Positions 62,737-64,000 of a stretch of DNA of 64,000 nt are shown here, in pieces. Position 1 is the first letter of the stretch; every line of letters starts with the position of its first letter. The DNA comes from Cohnella faecalis. Lineage in GTDB: Bacteria > Bacillota > Bacilli > Paenibacillales > Paenibacillaceae. The DNA lies in the NCBI RefSeq assembly GCF_003570905.1, contig NZ_QXJM01000023.1, positions 248,001-312,000 of the forward strand. The letters run 5' to 3'. Made by a program: the position numbers and the translations under genes. The notes below the pieces were generated by a model. The model did not search any database. It saw only the letters and a list, made by a program, of their open reading frames with translations, and had not been told where the DNA came from.

Positions 62737-63756
62737 ATGATAGAGAAAAAAACAACTTCATGGCTATCGATTAAATGGGCGGGGCTTCTCTTGGGAAGCC
62801 TCCTCTTGTTGCTTATATTCTGCTGCAGCATCGTTTACGGGGCGACGCCGACCGGATGGGACGATGCTATATCGTCAATCGTTCGTTACGACGAATCCGT
62901 GAACGAGCAAATCGTCGTACGCACGACCCGCATTCCGCGAGCGCTAATGGCCGCGTCCATCGGAGCAAGCCTTGCCGTGGCGGGGTCGGTCATGCAAGCC
63001 GTGACTAGAAATCCGCTCGCTTCTCCGTCCATACTCGGAATTAACGGGGGAGCTTCCTTCGCTGTCGTATTCGCTATTACCGTCCTTCATGTCGGGCAGC
63101 AAGGAGCGCTCGTCTGGATTTCGTTCGCGGGAGCGGCCTTCGGTGCGGCATCCGTCTATACGATGGGGGCTATGGGCAGGGGAGGATTATCTCCGCTTAA
63201 GATCGTAATGGCCGGAGCCGCGATGTCGGCGCTGTTCATGTCCTTCACGCAAGGGCTGCTCGCGGGCAACGAGAGCGGTCTTCAAGATGTCTTGTTCTGG
63301 CTTGCCGGATCCGTGGCCGGACGTCCGATCGAGCTTCTGACCGCCGTCATTCCTTACATGACGGCAGGATGGCTCGGCTCATTGCTGTTAGCCAGACATC
63401 TTAACATTCTCGCTTCGGGAGAAGAGACGGCCAAAGGACTCGGGCAGCGAACGACGGCGGTCAAGCTCGCGGCCGGAGCCATTGTCGTATTGCTTGCGGG
63501 GAGCGCGGTTGCCGTTGCCGGTCCTATCGGCTTTATCGGAATTGTCATTCCTTGCATTGCCAGGTTTTTCGCCGGAACGGACTACCGGTGGAGCATTCCG
63601 TATTGCGCCATTCTCGGCGCTGCGCTGCTGCTGTCGGCGGATCTCGCCGCCCGGTTTATCATCATGCCGGAGGAAGTGCCCGTCGGCGTTATGACGGCGG
63701 TAATCGGAACACCTTTCTTCATCTATATCGCGAGAAAGGGAGGCGTGAAAGCATGA
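62737..63756 (+). CDS. FecCD-family siderophore ABC permease
   Basis: 339 aa, about nine to ten membrane helices. Family signatures: RIPRALMAASIGASLAVAGS, MQAVTRNPLASPSILGINGG, GSAVAVAGPIGFIGIVIPCIAR and EEVPVGVMTAVIGTPFFIYI. It starts 5 nt after the binding-protein gene without a strong ribosome site of its own, suggesting coupled translation. Confidence 0.92.
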   Translation: MIEKKTTSWLSIKWAGLLLGSLLLLLIFCCSIVYGATPTGWDDAISSIVRYDESVNEQIVVRTTRIPRALMAASIGASLAVAGSVMQAVTRNPLASPSILGINGGASFAVVFAITVLHVGQQGALVWISFAGAAFGAASVYTMGAMGRGGLSPLKIVMAGAAMSALFMSFTQGLLAGNESGLQDVLFWLAGSVAGRPIELLTAVIPYMTAGWLGSLLLARHLNILASGEETAKGLGQRTTAVKLAAGAIVVLLAGSAVAVAGPIGFIGIVIPCIARFFAGTDYRWSIPYCAILGAALLLSADLAARFIIMPEEVPVGVMTAVIGTPFFIYIARKGGVKA

Positions 63757-64000
63757 CTACGACGATTCGCTGGTGTTTGCTATTAGGAGGAATGCTGGCG
63801 TTAGCTATAATGGCGAGTCTAACGTTCGGCGATGCATTCGTAAGCCCGATCCGAGCAATGGAGGCGGTGATAGGCAAAGGGACGATCGAAGAGGGGCTGC
63901 TCGTCCGGACGCTCCGATTGCCGAGAACGGTCGTCGCGCTGCTGGTCGGAGCTTCGCTTGCGGCAGCGGGGACTTTGCTGCAGGGGGCGTTTCGCAATCC
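63753..64000 (+). CDS. Second FecCD-family permease, cut by the window edge
   Basis: The first 82 residues only. ATG 63753 overlaps the previous stop (ATGA). TLRLPRTVVALLVGASLAAAG then GTLLQGAFRNP is the usual FecCD N-terminal block, so it forms a heterodimeric permease with the preceding gene. An ATPase is expected just beyond the window. Confidence 0.88.
   Translation, partial: MTTTIRWCLLLGGMLALAIMASLTFGDAFVSPIRAMEAVIGKGTIEEGLLVRTLRLPRTVVALLVGASLAAAGTLLQGAFRN

Overview
The window looks like a chromosomal segment of an endospore-forming Firmicute of the Paenibacillus/Cohnella type. This is inferred from the gene content (a gerA-type spore germination operon, YfkJ-, YkhA-, YfiT- and Btr-like proteins), strong AGGAGG ribosome sites, frequent GTG/TTG starts and fairly GC-rich coding sequence. 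No tRNA, rRNA, phage, transposase or CRISPR locus was found.

Layout. 1-2.3 kb: end of a UPF0126/TRIC-type membrane protein, a YfkJ-like tyrosine phosphatase, a small unknown gene and a convergent esterase. 2.5-7.5 kb: pyruvate dehydrogenase operon pdhABCD behind a clear promoter. 7.6-11.3 kb: thioesterase, thymidylate synthase, dihydrofolate reductase, glutamate synthase small subunit. 11.4-16.5 kb: small unknown genes, a membrane-anchored glucosaminidase-like protein, a HAD phosphatase, a 76-aa gene under two LexA-like boxes, an orphan ABC ATPase, a MOSC protein and two genes of about 45 aa. 16.5-20.2 kb: a second pyruvate/2-oxoacid route, a ferredoxin oxidoreductase in two fused polypeptides. 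20.2-27.3 kb: serine hydrolase, unknown genes, TPR protein, YbjQ-like protein, aldo/keto reductase and a COG0523 metallochaperone GTPase. 27.4-31.6 kb: germination receptor operon and an acetyltransferase. 31.6-33.3 kb: a Fur-box gene and a 51-bp tandem array bounded by two 48-bp palindromic direct repeats. 33.4-39.9 kb: two-component system divergent from a MacAB-like exporter, with a symmetric operator between them, then an ECF sigma factor. 40-43.7 kb: metallophosphoesterase, hisC, GNAT, RidA and DinB/YfiT genes. 44-55 kb: signalling cluster with an EAL protein, an OmpR-type regulator, a large hybrid kinase, an orphan LuxR-type protein, and an HssRS-like pair with an ABC exporter behind a near-perfect HssR-type box. 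55-59 kb: HD-domain and GNAT genes, intergenic repeats, a GH18-like protein, and a DUF3990 gene overlapping a small partner. 59-64 kb: iron locus with a Btr-like AraC regulator, lipoprotein, siderophore-binding protein and two FecCD permeases, flanked by Fur boxes.

A general warning for the reader: at least twelve genes, including the housekeeping genes pdhA, thyA and dfrA, are interrupted by single-base deletions, nearly all in short G or C runs. In every case adding one base (two at two sites in two of the kinase genes) restores a full-length family member. I treat these as probable sequence errors and give the coordinates of the intact gene, with the break site in the text.
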